Shown here one piece after another: positions 33,380 to 45,184 of a DNA stretch of 64,000 nt. The first letter of the stretch is position 1. Every line of letters begins with the position of its first letter. The notes beneath the pieces are model-generated. The model made no database searches and was not told where the DNA came from. It worked only from the letters and a program-made list of their open reading frames with translations. Source of the stretch: Morella rubra (Eukaryota > Streptophyta > Magnoliopsida > Fagales > Myricaceae); NCBI GenBank assembly GCA_003952965.2, contig CM025849.1, forward strand, positions 23,963,587 through 24,027,586. The letters run 5' to 3'. A program made the position numbers and the translations under genes.

Positions 33380-35880
33380 ACTACCATTATAAGCAGTCTA
33401 AGTATTTCATCTTGAACTTAGGAGTCAAGAACATATCACATAGTTCTGGCCAATTTTCTTCTGACATGTTTGGAGAATAAGGATGCAACAATGCTTCCTC
33501 CTTGGTATTACACCTCTTATAATGTTCATGCAACCTACCTTTACGACGTCGATATGCACTACTCATTAGCTCATCGACGGTTCTTCAATCCTCCACCCGA
33601 CTCATATTAAGATCAAAGTCTTCCTGAACTTAAATCACCACAATCATAGATTTTTTAATATCAATTTACATATTGCGGAATGTAAGTAAATGTAATGCAG
33701 ATAAAAATTACCGACACATGCCTACTAATGTGGTCTTTGACATGCTGTGGTATTCTTGACCAATGTTCTGTAGCAAATGGAACGTGCGACCTCAAAAGTA
33801 CTCTCACCTTTGTTGCAAGCCACGCTGCCTTTCATGAATCTCCTCCCATATGACCTTCAAGAATGTTAACTTTAATTTTTCCCTTTGCCCGAACCTTTTC
33901 AAAATTAACTCATTGGGACACACCACAGTGTCGAGACATTCAAGTGTCGCTAGACGACAAAGATCAACGTTTACATTTTATACTTGTAAATCAACATACT
34001 CACATTGTCCACCAATCGCTGCATCCTTAGTTTCGGGTGAATCATCATTAGTCGGGAATGGCGGTAGCATGCTCAATGGAGTACGATGTACCGATCCAGC
34101 AAACCGAAGTCACCTCCCCCCCACAGGCATAATTAGTCCCTTCATAGATCAACTAAATTGCTAGCATAATTATGTATAAAAAAGCATACCATACAAAAAT
34201 CTGAAGCCCCAGATATTCTCGAAAAATCACATGTATGTTAAAACTATTCACCAATCATTAAGAATCTCTATCAGTGACCCATTGCTTTTCTTCATCTGTG
34301 TTGTCTTCATCCGACCCTTTTTCATCGATCGAGTCATCGTCGTTTATAAATTCAGCATCGCTATTGGGACTTTCGTGTGATTCTCTACGAGCAAAGCATC
34401 AAGCTTTTTGAGCTGGATATATTCCGGTTTAGAGGAACCAAGTCATAATCATTCAGATCAACGAATAAAGTGAAGTCGGGCCCACTCTCTTGTAATGGCT
34501 CAACATTCGCCCTTTCCCCTTCATAACTCTCTACATCATCATTTTCAGGGATGTCATACACATTCATGTGAGATATCTTTTGCACAACACACCAATTACT
34601 GCCTAATTTTGGATTGTTGAGATAAAATACTTGATTTACTTGACAAGCTAGAGTGAATGAATTTTCTTCATACCAGTATAGTGCTCATCTAATGATTTTC
34701 AGTATCCCACCAAGTACACTTGAAGACGTCAATTTCTCAAGATGTAGAATGCAGCTCATTGTGTTGACCTACGTTACTGAATTTGTGAGTATCTCCCTGT
34801 TGCCATATTCTACTTTCGTCCTTGTAGTTGTTTTCTACCCACCCACGAACTTAGATTGTTATCGTCCATGCACACCACATGTTTTGAGTTCTACGAGACT
34901 TTTCATGACCACTGTATGGTACCGAACTCCCCTTACCATGCACTTTGAATACCAACAACCACGCATAGACGAACCACATGCCAAGGCGTATAATTCGTGT
35001 GACACGCTCAGGGGATTTTCATTGCGCATCATATGAATCTACATATAATAGAAATTAATTTAAAATTTGTATTAGTTTCACCATTCAATGTATAGAAGGA
35101 CAAATCATAACTAATTTTGGACCAATAAAAATATTATTATTATATTGCAAGGTTGTACCCATTCTTCAAACCACTTAGGAAATTGTTCTTCGTGACTATG
35201 CTCAACACCAACAGATCTCTCTATACGGACCAAGTCCAAATGCTCACTACATCAGTAACAAATTCATATTGTGATTAGTAACCCATATGTAGTTTAATGG
35301 ATAAACAAGTATGCATAGTTTATACCAATATTATTGTGTGCACTCACTTAATAAAAGTCTCCACTTCCCTGCAATTGTTAGGACATACCACCTTGCTTTT
35401 TGATACTCACGTGCGTCGAGATCATATCCTTTCACTACATCCAAGGGGCGAACACGTTGGCCGAAGACCGAGAGACTATGACTTTGCTTGTTTGTTAAGA
35501 CATCTGCATTTCTGTCTACTCGGTTAAATCTTGTTTCCACGTTGTTAAGGTATATGGAACAGAAGGTCAACCATTCATTCTCAGTATACACCTCTGCTAT
35601 CGACCCCTCTGCACATGTGCGATTCCGTACAAACTGTTTGTACTTGCCTAGAGACCTTTCCGTTGGGTACATCCGTCGGTATTGGACATGACCGACAAAC
35701 ATCGCTTCCCATGGCAAATGGACAACCAAGTGGACCATTACATCGAAAAATTATGGTGGAAAAATCTTTTCAAGTTTACACAATAATAATCCCACATCTT
35801 TGTCCATACGTATTAAGTCATCCATCTTCAACGTATGAGCACAAAGATCTTTGTTAGCCCAAGGTTGCTCCATGAGCTAT
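33380..35880 (-). pseudogene. CACTA (En/Spm) transposase gene remnant
   Basis: The minus strand, right to left, shows three blocks typical of plant CACTA TNPD/TNPA proteins. First is a DUF4218-like block (35870-35330) with LLCKLEKIFPP, FFDVMVHLVVHLPWEA, VQYRRMYPTERSLGKYK, GSIAEVYTENE and FCSIYL. Second is a DUF4216-like block (34630-34385) with NPKLGSNWCVVQKISHMNVYD and an acidic stretch ending DLVPLNRN. Third is a transposase_24-like block (33930-33380) with LLRSHVPFATEHWSRIP, then SSAYRRRKGRLHEHYKRCN and EENWPELCDMFLTPKFK. A stop follows IFPP, and the spacers carry stops or introns. The N-terminal catalytic part is absent: its place is taken by an LTR start at 35852. Plus-strand frames here are shadows. 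Confidence 0.75.
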
Positions 35881-36150
35881 CTAACTCGATTTTAATGATA
35901 AGAAATGATAAAATATTTTTGGAATATTTTTAGAATACGTGGTTGTCAATCCACTATTCAATCGAGAGTACTAATTGTATTTATATCTCTCTTTAATTCA
36001 TTATGCCCTATATTTGATTTAAACACCATAGCTTGCACCTAAACTATGATATTTTTCATTGTAGGAGTTTTCGTGTTGAAATAAACGAATTGCATATCAA
36101 AAAGTACTGAAAAAAATCTAAATGGTGTCGACACATGACAAGAAGCATAG
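35852..36150 (+). mobile_element. 5' LTR remnant of the SIRE-like Copia
   Basis: It starts TGTTAGCCCAAGG like the LTR at 14293. It shares the AATCCACTATT and TTTTCATTGTAGG blocks and the GTGTCGACACATG word near 36124. It is shorter than the complete LTR (about 1.16 kb), so it is internally deleted. It leads into the gag region starting near 36300. Confidence 0.6.
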
Positions 36151-36348
36151 CATTTATTTACTATATTAAAAGCCTAAGTTATCGATTCAATTTTATCAAT
36201 ATCAAAGGAATATCTTTACTAATGACTACTCATTAGCTCTTCATTATCTGAAGGTCAAATCCTCATTTGTTCAATAAAACGTGCTAACCATAGGAAGGCA
36301 ATGATGAAAATCTACATTCAATGTTACTATGATCTCTGAAAGATTATC

Positions 36349-37980
36349 ATGAACAGCCCTAGAATTCCGAAGGAAGATGCCGGATTACATAAACCAAACA
36401 AAGATTGGGATGAAGCTGATCATAAGGTTATGTCTTTAAATGCTAAAGCTATGAATGTTTTATATTGTGCTCTTGATGCTAACGAATTTAACCGTGTTTT
36501 TGATAGTGAATTTGCTAAGGAAATATGTGAAAAATTGTTAGTTACTCATGAAGATACTAATCAGGTTTAGGAGAACAAGATTAGTATGCTTGTGCATAGC
36601 TATGAACTGTTTAAGATGAAATCTGATGAATCTATCTCTCCCATGTTTACTCGCTTTACTGATATTATCAACGAATTTAAATCTCTTGGTAAAGTCTATA
36701 CTAATGTGGGAATGGTGAGAAAAATTCTCAGGTGTCTTCCTAAGGCTTGAGAACCTAAAGTTACAGCTATTCAGGAAGCCAAGGACTTAACGAAATTGTC
36801 TCTAGATGAACTTATGGGATCTCTCATGACCCACGAGATGAACCACGTGAAAGGAGACGAGATAGAAAGAAAAGTCAAAAGAGGACTTGCCTTGAAAGCT
36901 TTCTATTCTAGTAGTGAAGAATATTTTGATGACGATGAGATGACCTTGTTCACAAAGAAATTTAAGAAATCTTTAGAAATAAGGAAGGTGACCAGAGGTA
37001 CTCAAAGAAGAACAACTTTAAGGGTGATAGCAGCAAAAGAATGAGACCATTTGCTTTGGATGTAAAAGGCCTGGTCATATTAAATTTGAATGCCTTAACA
37101 TCGAACCGCAAGAGAAGTCAAGAGACTTCATGGATAAGAAGAAAGCCTTCTTAGCCGCATGGGGAGAATCAGATGAGAGTGAAAGCAAAAGTGAAGAAGA
37201 GGAAGTTGCAAACCTTTGTTTGATGGCAAATGATAGCGAGGATGAGGTACAATCTTCAAATACTCAATGCTTTTAATTTGAAAATCACATGATGCATTTA
37301 ATGATCAATATCTTGAACTGAAAAGAACTGTTTCAAAATATAGTTCTCTCAAAAAGAATTTTGAAATGTCACAAAAGAGAATGATACTTTCAAAAGTCAA
37401 GTGATTACTCTTAGAGATGATCTTGCAAGGATTAAGGAAGAAAATGAAATACCTTTGCAAAAAGAAAACAAATCTTTTGACTGCTAGTGATTCTTTAAAT
37501 TCAAATGTTGAAACTTTTACAAATGATCTTGCAAGGTTTACTCAAGGAAAGAAAAACCTTGATATTCTTCTTGGTTCTCAAAAGTGTTGTTTCAACAAAA
37601 GTGGCATTGGTTATGATTCTTTCAATGATCAAAAAATCTTATTCTTATATGATCAAAAAATCTTATTCTTATATGATCAAAAAATCATCTACATCATTTA
37701 GATTGTGCAACTTTTGTGATAAATCTGGTCATATTTCACACACTTGTCCAATTAGAAAGAAAGCTTCTAGTGGTATAAATTTGTTTGGATTCCTAAGGAC
37801 AAGTTGAAGGAAACTACTTCTATCACCAAAGGACCCAAAATAATATGGGTGCCAAAATTCAAGAAATGATTCTTTTTTGTAGGAGTGCTTGAAGACAAAC
37901 GAAGTCAAGGAACATTGGGTTCTTGATAGCAGATGCTCCAAGCACATGACAGAGGATAAGAGTTGGTTCAAATCTCTTAA
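36349..37980 (+). pseudogene. Copia gag and protease region (SIRE-like)
   Basis: The gag (UBN2 type) reads through a stop at 36568 and another near 36750. Recognisable pieces are LNAKAMNVLYCALDANEFNR, EFKSLGKVY, KILRCLPKA, LSLDELMGSLMTHE, a zinc knuckle CFGCKRPGHIKFEC near 37055 and a second CNFCDKSGHISHTC near 37710. The aspartic protease start WVLDSRCSKHMTED is at about 37917, with Arg in place of the usual Gly after the catalytic Asp-Ser. A short tandem repeat encoding YDQKILFL occurs at 37625-37690. The frame is broken in several places and the element is inactive. Integrase sequence is missing because of the insertion that follows. Confidence 0.85.
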
Positions 37981-38029
37981 CTATCCCCACTATCTCCAAA
38001 CATGGCCACTATCTCCAAAGGTGCAAGCG

Positions 38030-40775
38030 TATATTCATAAGGTAATAAACACAATATCATACTACTCCTATTTACGTGACTATGCTTCCCTAGCACCCAC
38101 ATTTTCCTTAGGTTTGCTAATTATCCTTGCTTTCTTAAACCACAACTCTGATGCAAAACTACCCTTGTTTTCCTAAACCTCAGTGCTAACGATCCCAGCT
38201 TTCCTAAACTTGCCCGCTCTGATACCATCTGTAATAGCCCAGACCATGAAGACCTCAAGCGTTGTCTTATAGTAATGAATGCCGTTATTAAACTGAGGTT
38301 ACGGTCAGTGGAATGATCGTTAAAGCAATAGGATTCTAAGAAATAAACATCATCAAGACTTTTTATTCCAACCTTTGTATCACAAAAGAGTATCAATTCT
38401 GCTTTCTATGTACATCTACAAAACATGGCAGAATAACTACTAAAATTCAGTACAATCTACGTAGGTCTTTATCTTATTCTCTTCTACTCTTCCTTTCATC
38501 ATCACTAGAAAATATAATCAGGATGCTCTCAACGATGATGTCTAGGTTCTCATGACCCAGACCCAACTACCAGCTTAGTATCAAGACCTCATGAGTCAAA
38601 GTCTAAGTAAATTTCCCAGATACATTCTGAACATCTGCTAAAAGAATTTAACAAACAACGGTGAGTCCAAATGACTCAGTAAAGCCAGCGGTTAGTACAA
38701 CAGAATATCAGATAGAATAAAAGATATTGAAGAAACCCGTTCAACAATAAAATCTCACAGAATAGAAAGTAAATGAAAAGACTCAGTTTTCTCAAAAATG
38801 ATCTTTTCCATTTTCCATTTTCAATTTCGATCACCACTACTCTCACTCCCAGAGTGAATCACTTGGCCAGAGTGACGGGTTACAAGTAACCTTCCATATC
38901 TTTGCAGCAGTACTCCCAGAGCACAATACGGCCTCAAACTCCCAGAGTGAGTTATCCTAACAAAGGATCTTTCCGTGTACAACGGAGAGGCAGAATGTCA
39001 CAACAAGTGAACACATCCTCTTGTGCACAGTACTGTCACGTCTTCACAGTATTACCTTAAGTATACATGTCTCATGTCAACGCCCATACATATCATTCAT
39101 GATATGCAACACCTTAACCATACTTGAACATCACAATATTTCTTTCCAACGTACAAGTTAAGTATGCATGTCTCATATCAACGGCCATACATCTCATTTA
39201 TGATATGCAACACCTTAACTCGTTTCCATCATCACAACATTATAAAACAGTTCTCAAAGAAAATGTTGTGAAGGCAAAAACAACACTTTGATTTCTTGGT
39301 TAAAAAGTCGGCTTAATCACCATGTAGAAAATACTAATTTTGACATGAAAAGTATTGAAATCAAAAGGAAAGAAATATATTCAAGCTTTGAAAAACAACT
39401 TTTGAAAGAAATTTTGAAAAAAAACGGATCAAAATTGAAAAACAACTTGAAAACGAATTGAACTTTGAAAATGATACTTTTTCGAAAGGACGAGCTTGTT
39501 CTTCATCAAGAACACGAAGAACATCAAGAACAATAGGAAGAATAGAAAAATGCTAATCAACATCAAGAGATGCTAAAATAATAAAGACAAGAGATTCACA
39601 ATAATCCTCTTGAAACTTGAATCGAAATCAAAGATAACCAACTAAACTTTACCTTTAAGCGAGTTTGATCTTCACTAATCTTCGCTAAGCGATTTCCTCC
39701 TTCTTACTTCTACTTCACTCCTCTACTAATCTCAAGCTTAACTCACAATTTGCTAATGAAATGGTGTGAGTTTAATGGCCAGCCACCCCTATTTATAGGC
39801 TTCCAAGACTTAGTTGCTAAGTTTCGTCAATTATCCAAAAGATTATCCTTTCATCTTTATCTAGCAATCATCTCTATCCACAATTCATCTCTATCCACAA
39901 CTTTATCTCTATCCACAAATCATCTATCCACAGTTCATCTCTATCTAGAATTCATCTTTATCCATAATTCATCTCTATCATCTCTATCCACAGTTCAACT
40001 CTATCCACAATTCATCTCTATCCATAATTCATCTCTATCCACAATTAATTCATCTCTATCCGTAATTCATCTCTATCCACAATTCATCTCTATCCGTAAT
40101 TCATCTCTATCCACAATTCATCTCTATCCGCAATTCATTTCTATCCACAACTTTATCTCTATCCACAAGTCATTTCTATCCACAGTTCATCTCTATCTAT
40201 CTCTATCCACAATTCATCTCTATCCACAGTTCAACTCTATCCACAATTCATCTCTATCCGTAATTTATCCCTATCCATAGTTCCAAAAATTGACCTACTA
40301 GCTTTCAAAAAATAAAAAGTCTCCAAAATTGAAACAAAAGCTCGTGGAAGAACTCCCGACATATTAGTAAAATAAAAATCATGTGGTTTAGTTTTTGAGA
40401 TAAAAACATCCTACTTGCTTAAACATTTAAATTGATCAAATACGAGCTCCTCAACATTCTAAACAACAACCTAGTTGCACGTGAACTCCAAATCTCACTT
40501 AATCATGTCCTAAACAATGTTCGAGACAAAAACGTCCGACTAGCTTAAAAAATTTAATTGATCCAATGCGTACTCCTCAATCTCTTGAACAATAACTTAG
40601 TTGCATGTGAACTCCAATTCTCACTAAATCATGTCCTAATCAAGGTTTTGAACTTAGTATCTCAAGTACTAAATACTCTCTCGAAGTCACAAAGTATCCC
40701 CTAAATGCACTACTAATATCAAGCAGGATATTATAAATAATATGCATGTGATGTTTAAAAGCTCGGGGTATGACA
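38030..40775 (-). mobile_element. Gypsy-type LTR (2.5 kb) with primer-binding site, inserted in the Copia
   Basis: On the minus strand the LTR begins TGTCATACCCCGAGC (40775-40761) and ends GGGCTATTACA at 38230. A two-base spacer and TGGTATCAGAGC (38227-38216), the initiator-Met primer-binding site, follow. Only about 190 bp of internal sequence remains. Copia coding resumes immediately at 40776 (AKFDAKADESIFLGY). Copia integrase is missing across the site, so insertion was accompanied or followed by deletion. The LTR carries the 17-bp tandem array at 39862-40283. Confidence 0.75.
39862..40283 (+). repeat. Tandem repeat, unit about 17 bp (TCATCTCTATCCACAAT)
   Basis: There are about two dozen units of the 17-mer with single-base variants (CCGTAAT, CCATAAT, CCACAGT) and occasional truncated units. 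The 176-codon plus-strand frame across it is a translation of this repeat (SIHNSSLST...) and not a gene. It lies within the Gypsy LTR. Confidence 0.9.
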
Positions 40776-42720
40776 GCTAAGTTTGATGCGAAAGCAGATG
40801 AAAGTATATTTCTTGGTTATTCTATTTCCAGTAAAGCTTATCGTTTTTTTAATAAGAGAAATTTGGTGGTTGAGGAATCTATTCATGTGATATTTGATGA
40901 ATCTAACATTTCTATGAAAAGAGATGACGATGATGTTGTAGATCTTGAGAAAGAAAGTGAGAAACCAGCTACAAGTGAAGACAAAGAAGTTTTTCAACTA
41001 GAAGAGAACGATGTTCAAGATCTTGAAGAGGAAATGCCACAAGGCAATAACGATCGACCAAAGGCTTGGAAGTTTGTCAGAAATCATCCTATTGATCAAG
41101 TCATTGGTAATGTTGAGAAAGGTGTAAGAACTCACTCTTCTTATAATCAAGCTAACAATTTTGCTTACTTTCTCAAATTGAGCCAAAGAATATTTCTGAG
41201 GCAAAAGATGATGAAAGTTGGATCCATGCCATGGAGGATGAATTAAAACAGTTTTAGAAAAATAAGGTATGGCATCTAGTTCCTAGACCTGAAGGTTATC
41301 TAGTTATTGGTACTAAATGTCTTTTTCGAAATAAAATGGACGAATTTGGGGTTGTGGTAAGGAACAAGGCAAGGTTAGTAGCCCAAGGTTATAATCAAGA
41401 AGAGAGAATAGATTTTGATGAGACCTTCACTCTTGTTGCTCGTTTAGAATCTATTCATATGTTGCTTGCCTTTGCATGTTTTAAAGATTTCAAATTATTT
41501 CAAATGGATGTGAAATGTGCTTTTCTTAACGGTTATCTTTCTGAGAAAGTGTATGTACAACAACCTCCTAAATTTAAGGATGAAAAGCTACCACGACATG
41601 TGTTCAAGCTCACAAAAGCGTTATATGGCTTGAAGCAAGCACCTCGGGCATGGTATGAACGATTGAGTTCTTTCCTTATTAAAAATAGATTTTCATGAGG
41701 TATTATCAATACTACTCTCTTTACAAAGGAAAAGGATAATGAATTGCTTATCGTTCAAATATATGTTGACGATATCATATTTGATTCTAATAATGAGTCT
41801 CTTTGTGAAGAATTTTCCAAAGTCATGAAAGGTGAATTCGAGATGAGCCTCATGGGAGAGTTGAATTACTTTCTCGGGCTTCAGATTAAGCAAAATCATG
41901 AGGGCATCTTCATTAACCAAGCAAAGTACACAAGAGACCTACTCAAAAGATTTGGAATGGAAACTCAAAACAGATGAGTACACCAATGAGTCCATCAACT
42001 AAAATGGATAAAGATGAAAAAGGTAAAGATGTTGACCAAAAGAGGTATCGAGGTATAATTGACTCTTTACTTTACCTTATTGCGAGTAGACCTGATATCA
42101 TGTTTAGTGTGTGCATGTGTGCAAGATTTCAGTCTTGCCTTAAGGAGTCTCACCTCCTTGCGGTTATGAGGATATTTCATTACCTTATTTGCACACAAGA
42201 TCTTGGTCTGTTTTATCCAAAAAGTGCTGAATTTAATTTGCAAGGATACTCGGATGCTGATTATGCCGGTTGCAAAATTGATAGAAAAAGTACTAGTGGT
42301 GTGTATCAGTTTCTTGGCCCTTCTCTATTGTCTTGGTTTTGTAAGAAATAAAATTTTGTAGTTTTATCATCTACAAAGGCTGAGTATATTGTCGTTGGTA
42401 ACTGTTGCACACAAATATTGTAGATGAAACAACAACTAGAAGATTTTAATCTTCATTTTTCTCTCATAAGTGTGTCAACACGAGTGCCATAAACCTTTCT
42501 AAAAATCCTATTCAGCACTCTAGGACTAAACATATCGAGATCAAGCATCACTTTCTGCGTGATCATACTAAAAAAGGTGATATTATACTTGAGTTTGTAA
42601 GCACAAATCTTCAACTTGTTGATATATTCACAAAAACTTTCAATGAGGATCGTATCTGCTTCGTTTGTCAAGGGATCGACATGCGTTTCCCCTCCAAATG
42701 ACTTATTTTGATATGAACTG
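40776..42720 (+). pseudogene. Copia integrase C-terminus, reverse transcriptase and RNase H (SIRE-like)
   Basis: It resumes with AKFDAKADESIFLGYSISSKAY (integrase tail), then the RT: KARLVAQGYNQEE, LFQMDVKCAFLNGYLSEKVYV, LTKALYGLKQAPRAWYERLS and the catalytic YVDDI at about 41762. RNase H follows with SDADYAGCKIDRKSTSG and SSTKAEYI. Breaks are a stop near 41256, a stop/frame change at 41698, a TGA near 41975, a stop after FCKK at 42349 and a frame change at about 42470. Key RT aspartates remain but the frame is broken. No 3' LTR is recognisable; GTGTCGACAC-rich sequence follows at 42840. Confidence 0.85.
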
Positions 42721-43385
42721 CATATTGTATCATTTGTGTGTTAGTTGGATAATATTTGAGGTAATTATATGTTTTCATGCTTAATTGGATTGCATCATAC
42801 ATTTTCTGGTTGAAAACATGTCATTTTACACATTTGCATGTCATGTGTCAGCACTTGAGTTCTCAACTGTCGACACTTTTGGACTTGCTTGACTGTTTTC
42901 TTTGGAATCTGTATGTGTCGACACTATTCAGCTATGTGTCGACACATTGTGTGTTCCTGGAGAAGAAAGTCGAGTAAGTGTCGACACAAAATCATGTGCA
43001 TATGCAATGTATCGACACATGTTTTCTTATATGTCGACACAAAGTCCTGTGTATATGCAATGTGTTGACACATGCTTCCATATATGTCGACACATGTTTC
43101 GAATGGGCAATTTTTTAAATGTCAATTCAGTTGCATTCATTAACTTCTCTTAAGTCTAATGAATCAGCACCTCAATTACTTAACCTCATTTGACCTAAAA
43201 ATTAGTTCTCCCTCATTTTCAGACGTACCCATGCCCTAAACTCTCTCGCCTTCCCTCTTCCTCAACGCCAAAATCAAAATCCTCTCTCTCCCATGCCATA
43301 AATCTCACCTACACACTCTCCTCCACCACAGAACCATATATCCTCTCCCTCTCCTCCAGATAAAACCCTCACCGTTGCATCCGAG

Positions 43386-43810
43386 ATGTCTAGTGGATGA
43401 AGGAAGAGAGTCTTTGACCATGGGGAATCTTCAAGGCTAAGGCAGCGTGTCAGACGAGAAGGGGGGGACTCTATTGCTCCATCGGAAGGTCTTCCATTTC
43501 GTTCCAAACTTCACCAGCAGAGATTTCATAGTGATTTCAAAAATAGAAAGGTAATTTCTGGAAGTGGGTTTTATTGCCGTGGTTTACAGAGCATGGATTC
43601 GATTTTCAGGAATTATTTGATGCTCAGGGTTAGTCTAATTTCATTAGTTTGAAGTGTGATTCATTTCCCTAGTTGGTGAAGCAATCATATGCTAATTTTC
43701 ATTTTGATATGTCTGAAGTTGCTTCGGGATTTTTGAAAGGGAAAGAGTTGAACTTATCTGTAAATGGGCTTAATGTTGTACCCTTTCCCCCAATTCAGGG
43801 GTGAAATTTT
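43386..43810 (+). pseudogene. Transposon protein N-terminal fragment
   Basis: After ATG at 43386 and a TGA four codons later the frame gives RKRVFDHGESSRLRQRV, then RFHSDFKNRKVISG. The second part reads FRNYLMLR / FDAQG, QSYANFHFDMSE and FLKGKELNLSVNGLNVVPFPP before about 43800. The block order (basic head, 'F-NR-I--G', '--AQGW', 'FYANF', 'V-G--L-LS---LN-V') is that of retroelement/transposon ORF1-like plant proteins of the PF20167 type. It is a relative of the 45.2-kb copy in the same element but not a close match. Stops disrupt it. Confidence 0.45.
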
Positions 43811-45184
43811 TTGAATCTTATACATGGGCTGGGATGTCAGATGTAGGGCCCATTGATATCCAGAATCAAACGCGAAATGTTTAATTTTTATTTTTATTCC
43901 ATGTAAGAGAGAGCATATCAAGTATTTTTTTTTTTTTGGACAATCACACACGAATTCAAACTATGCCTCCGCGCTAATCTAGAAGGTGCACATTCAAAAG
44001 CCCTTTAGTGACTATAAATCAAATCAATGACACAAAGAAGAAGCAAAAGCTCCTTAGACGGTTGCCACTTCAAAATCGAAAAGCTTCACTGCCTTACAGT
44101 TTCCGACCTCCATCGCTTGACCGCCGAAAGCCGTCAACTTTCTCATCCCCACATCAAGGTAGTCTTCTAACTGTGAAAAATAAATGAAATGATGCATTTT
44201 TTGCGAAATGGGTTTGTTCTTTGGAACTTGTCTTTCTTGGTTGTTGTTCAATGGCGGGAACAGTGGATGGTGGTCGGAGGGTGGTTGGTTGGAGGTTCTC
44301 GATGGTGGATTTGGTTTTGTTGATGAGATAAGGTGGGAACGGGCAGTTGTTTTTTGGTGGAGAGTGTGAATGATGTGCAGGATGGAGATGATCCATCAGG
44401 GTGAGAGGAACGACTGTTCGTAAAACTCCTCCCACCCTCCACTGTCGCTTTTGGTGGTGCATTATGCCACCTCGTGGTACATTGGGGCCGCGGGATGAAA
44501 AAATGGTAGATTTGAGCTTGCTCAGAAGTGCTTTCTGTGGAAAGAAAAACACCACTTAGTTGACTCAACCAAGGGAGGGAGCTCAGGAGAAGAAAGGCAA
44601 AATTTTGGACAGCTTTTTGTTTTTGCAATGAGTGTGTCGTAGTTTTTCTCATCAATTTTGTTGATTAATCACTTGTATAGAGTAGCAATAATTTGTATGT
44701 TTGCATAGTGTGTAATCGTTTTGGGTTGCTTGTATATATGGGACAGTACGTGAAGTCTTGTGAGCTCACTATATATATATATGGAAAAATTTATACCAAC
44801 AAATTATGGTCCTTCCAATACCCCCAGATCCATCCCTCTCCAAAGGGAAGAGCCACCAAACAGAGCTACAACTCACTAGCCATTTGATATTGTACCATTT
44901 TTGTTGCGTTATATATACGTCCTAATTAAGCGCATTTGTTTGTTTTGTTTTCAATGTCCAATGTAGTTAGTTTGTCCAGTGTTATATATTAGTTTGAATT
45001 TTCCTTCTAGATAAGTTATCTATTTACCTTGTAGACTATCACGTTTTACACTTTGTGTCTTTAATTGTTACAATCGTGTGGTGTTTTTGTGTGGATTAAT
45101 AATATTTTTTTCCATTTACAAAATTCTTTCATTGACGAGAATGTTAAATTTATTCTTTTGCAGACTTGGTAGATTAGTAACGTC
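43811..45184. other. Interior of element D, no gene assigned
   Basis: A short coding-looking piece at 44060-44170 on the + strand (GCHFKIEKLHCLTVSDLHRL, then a GGTAGT donor-like site) may be a captured exon; I do not recognise it. Minus-strand frames at 44154-44655 are proline-rich and lack family features. A TTTTGCAG acceptor-like site precedes the ORF at 45185. Confidence 0.3.

Noticed and set aside
34653..35857. Plus-strand frames of 67-127 codons
   Set aside because: They are antisense shadows of the CACTA transposase remnant, which is recognisable on the minus strand.
39750..40280. 176-codon plus-strand frame rich in Ser, His and Leu
   Set aside because: It is a translation of the 17-bp tandem repeat inside a Gypsy LTR.
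39862..40283. CRISPR-like array
   Set aside because: Units are directly adjacent without spacers and the DNA is plant nuclear.
44154..44655. Two 133-135-codon minus-strand frames
   Set aside because: Proline/histidine-rich, no family features, and lying in the interior of a CACTA-like element.
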